The notes beneath the pieces were generated by a model. The model was given only the letters and a program-made list of their open reading frames with translations, did not search any database and was not told the origin of the DNA. Below are positions 62,401-64,000 of a stretch of 64,000 nucleotides of DNA, one piece after another. Made by a program: the position numbers and the translations under genes. Where the stretch lies: positions 598,504 through 662,503 of the forward strand of contig QAOA01008121.1 in NCBI GenBank assembly GCA_003255065.1. The letters run 5' to 3'. Positions within the stretch are counted from its first letter, which is position 1. The number at the start of each line of letters is the position of its first letter. Origin of the DNA: Cercis canadensis (lineage: Eukaryota; Streptophyta; Magnoliopsida; Fabales; Fabaceae).

Positions 62401-63146
62401 TTCGAGAAATTAAATGTATAACAGAAATATGAACTATCTTGTTGTCCCTGTCTCTTTCAAAAGCAATCATTAACCCAATGAAGTCTAGAGGCTCTGAGGG
62501 CCCATGCAGGACCACTTTGTGTGCTAATTCTAGCAACCACATTTTGACTGATCATTTCAATCCATTTTATAGTTGGTCTTCCATAGCCTCTACTCCTAGT
62601 GGAATTCTTTTACATATGATGTTTTAAGTATTTGCGTATCTATGTTACACATGTCCAATAACTCTTAGCAATTCTCCCTCTATCTTATTTTTCATACCAT
62701 TTTGTATATTAGACTATCTCCGTATTCTTTATTTTTTATTTTCTGGCCTTTGTCTGCGTTTCCTGCTTAGATACCATTATAGACACATAAATCAAAGTTA
62801 CTAACTTGAAGTACCAATTAAGTAGAAAATCACACAGTAAAATCTTTAGAACACATTATATAAATAATCTAAACAAGTTCTCATCTCTTGTTGGTTTTTT
62901 CTTAAAAAAAGAAGTAGAACCCATCTTCCCTAGGAACCCACATGATAATGTAAATGAAGAGGAAGTATCCTGATTAGCCTCTATGGTAGCTTAACGTATC
63001 TAAACAGAAAGTGAAAACGTTTTGCAGGACATGTCTGTGTGCGGGGATTTGACAGGAAAACACGAGCACCCCGTCCTCTGATGGCTAGACTACACTTCCC
63101 GGCTAGCAAGTTGGCCAAGAACAAAGAGAAGACAAATGGCAAGTAG
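53387..63146 (+). CDS. ROS1: ROS1/DEMETER-type 5-methylcytosine DNA glycosylase-lyase
   Basis: Excises 5-methylcytosine and nicks the backbone, starting active DNA demethylation in the nucleus. Exons: 53387-53957, 54607-56016, 56107-56505, 56905-56995, 57073-58297, 58365-58444, 58632-58716, 58787-58878, 58954-59022, 59137-59173, 59261-59343, 59705-60178, 60608-60644, 60727-60784, 60893-61032, 61173-61238, 61342-61456, 61556-61594, 63028-63146; 5190 nt, 1729 aa. The N-terminal WIPTTPLKP is ROS1-like; a Lys-rich stretch (about 295-345) precedes the split glycosylase domain: GDRRFSGWKGSVVDSVVGVF (about 794), then after a Ser/Asn-rich insert the helix-hairpin-helix RGLGLKSVECV with catalytic Lys1271 and Asp1289 in VDTNVGR. 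The 4Fe-4S ligands are C1356-x6-C-x2-C-x5-C1372. The C-terminal domain has the permuted CXXC-type cysteine cluster and the end TRAPRPLMARLHFPASKL. PRPKVDLDDETNRVW favours ROS1 over DEMETER. The last intron is 1.4 kb. Confidence 0.95.
59436..59488. repeat. (GA)n/(G)n microsatellite in a ROS1 intron
   Basis: A run of GA dinucleotides interrupted once by AA passes into a G run, in the intron between exons 11 and 12. Probably length-variable. Confidence 0.9.
61595..63027 (+). other. Long last intron of ROS1
   Basis: 1433 bp separate the exon ending in CFWRG from the final exon, which encodes HVCVRGFDRKTRAPRPLMA and the rest of the C-terminus. I see no gene in it. It is somewhat less AT-rich around 62440-62600 but has no recognisable coding content. 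Confidence 0.75.
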
Positions 63147-64000
63147 ACTTCGACAAACTCGGAGATTTTGAAACCAAATGCAGGAGATGCAGAGCTTCTC
63201 ATTCCATATTAGGTTTGCTTAACCCGTACTGTGTTACTATACTGTTCTGCAGCATGTATATAATGACGCGATCTAGTTAATTAATTTAATGTTTTTTATT
63301 ATCTTGTTCAGAGATTGAGCGATATTTGTAGACTAGGAACAAGTATTTCCATGGAAATATAAGTTTTATCTTCTTGGTGAAATATGATTACATGAAGAGG
63401 AATGGGAGTCCGGTAACTGAACATCTGGTGCAAGGACAGAAAAGATAAGATTGCTTCCACAAGAGTAGAGTTAGACTATCTCCACAACCCTCGCAGAGAT
63501 ACCCTGCGAGCTTTTTGATTTTAGAAGATTCTATATCCTCATATGATTGATGTTGAGATATAAACAGGATAAAATAAATGATAATGACAAAACTGCATCA
63601 AAACTGAGTATAGCTGATAGGTCCCAATCAGACTTCCTTCTTCTATCATTAGCTCACTTCAGTTGCATGACTGAGATTTTCGCTACGGAAGAAAGAATAA
63701 CGCAAGGGTTTCCTTTGCACTAACTAACTCTGACAATTAATAGCAACAAAGCCAGGCTCCTTAGGGTGGGTTTGTTTGGAGTTAAAATTAGGGAGAAATG
63801 AGAGGAAAAGAAAAGAATAAATGTGTTCATCTCTTTGTTTGACAATTAAAAGAGAAAAAGAAATCAAGAGATAATATCAAATCCTTATATTTTTTTTTTG
63901 CTTTTACTTTTGTGTTCCTCTAATTTAGAGGATTTAGAGAGAATTAGAGGATTTAGAGAGGAAAGAAGAGTAGTTTATTATTTTACTTTTATTTATTTTT
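63147..64000. other. 3' flank of ROS1
   Basis: Probable 3' UTR followed by unassigned DNA. From about 63765 the sequence GGGTGGGTTTGTTTGGAGTT resembles the end of a hAT-like MITE whose other end would lie outside the window; a purine-rich repeat of GAGGATTTAGAGAG words follows. Confidence 0.5.

Noticed and set aside
1..64000. CRISPR arrays, operons, ribosome binding sites or phage genes
   Set aside because: Gene structure is eukaryotic throughout; the tandem hairpins at 2197-2359 are palindromic units, not a CRISPR array.

Overview
The window is nuclear DNA of a flowering plant, almost certainly a woody eudicot. The signs are intron-rich genes with long AT-rich introns, TATA promoters, a tRNA-derived SINE, several short foldback elements, and proteins that align along their whole length with Arabidopsis families. 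The species cannot be proved from the sequence. The nine isolated N bases mostly sit between two nearly identical copies of flanking DNA that differ by SNPs, which suggests a draft assembly of a heterozygous genome in which overlapping haplotype contigs were not merged.

Layout. 1-4200: AT-rich intergenic DNA with two foldback elements. 4838-8989 (+): cellulose-synthase-like glucomannan mannosyltransferase (CSLA9-like, 9 exons, 533 aa). 10340-12790 (+): intronless 816-aa P-class pentatricopeptide repeat protein, followed by a decayed duplicate of its own 3' end (13440-14160). 14908-15606 (-): intronless plastid type II peroxiredoxin (PRXIIE). 16185-18175: a nested foldback about 2 kb long. 19139-19486 (-): small GIR-type Cys-rich protein with an unresolved start. 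21203-21384: SINE flanked by a perfect 17-bp target-site duplication. 23735-27988 (+): cytosolic enolase (17 exons, 444 aa). 28973-29055 (-): tRNA-Leu(UAA). 30474-33709 (+): splicing factor U2AF35 (5 exons, 311 aa). 35668-38868 (-): plant-specific HD2-type histone deacetylase (10 exons, 314 aa). 40051-47196 (+): delta14-sterol reductase FACKEL (13 exons, 369 aa). 47200-52660: repeat-bearing AT-rich spacer. 53387-63146 (+): ROS1/DEMETER-type 5-methylcytosine DNA glycosylase (19 exons, 1729 aa).

The genes do not form a pathway: cell-wall mannan, organelle RNA, redox, glycolysis, splicing, chromatin, sterol synthesis and DNA demethylation lie side by side, as is usual in plants. For each multi-exon gene the exons I assigned sum to a multiple of three and end in a stop, which supports the models.

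The most interesting observations are: a U12-type AT-AC intron with near-consensus donor and branch point in the HD2 gene; a GC-AG intron in the enolase; two foldback elements that share arms but carry unrelated hairpin cores, one of them a tandem array of five hairpins; the nested 2-kb foldback; the PPR tail duplication; and haplotype-overlap artefacts, one of which duplicates part of an exon of the sterol reductase gene.
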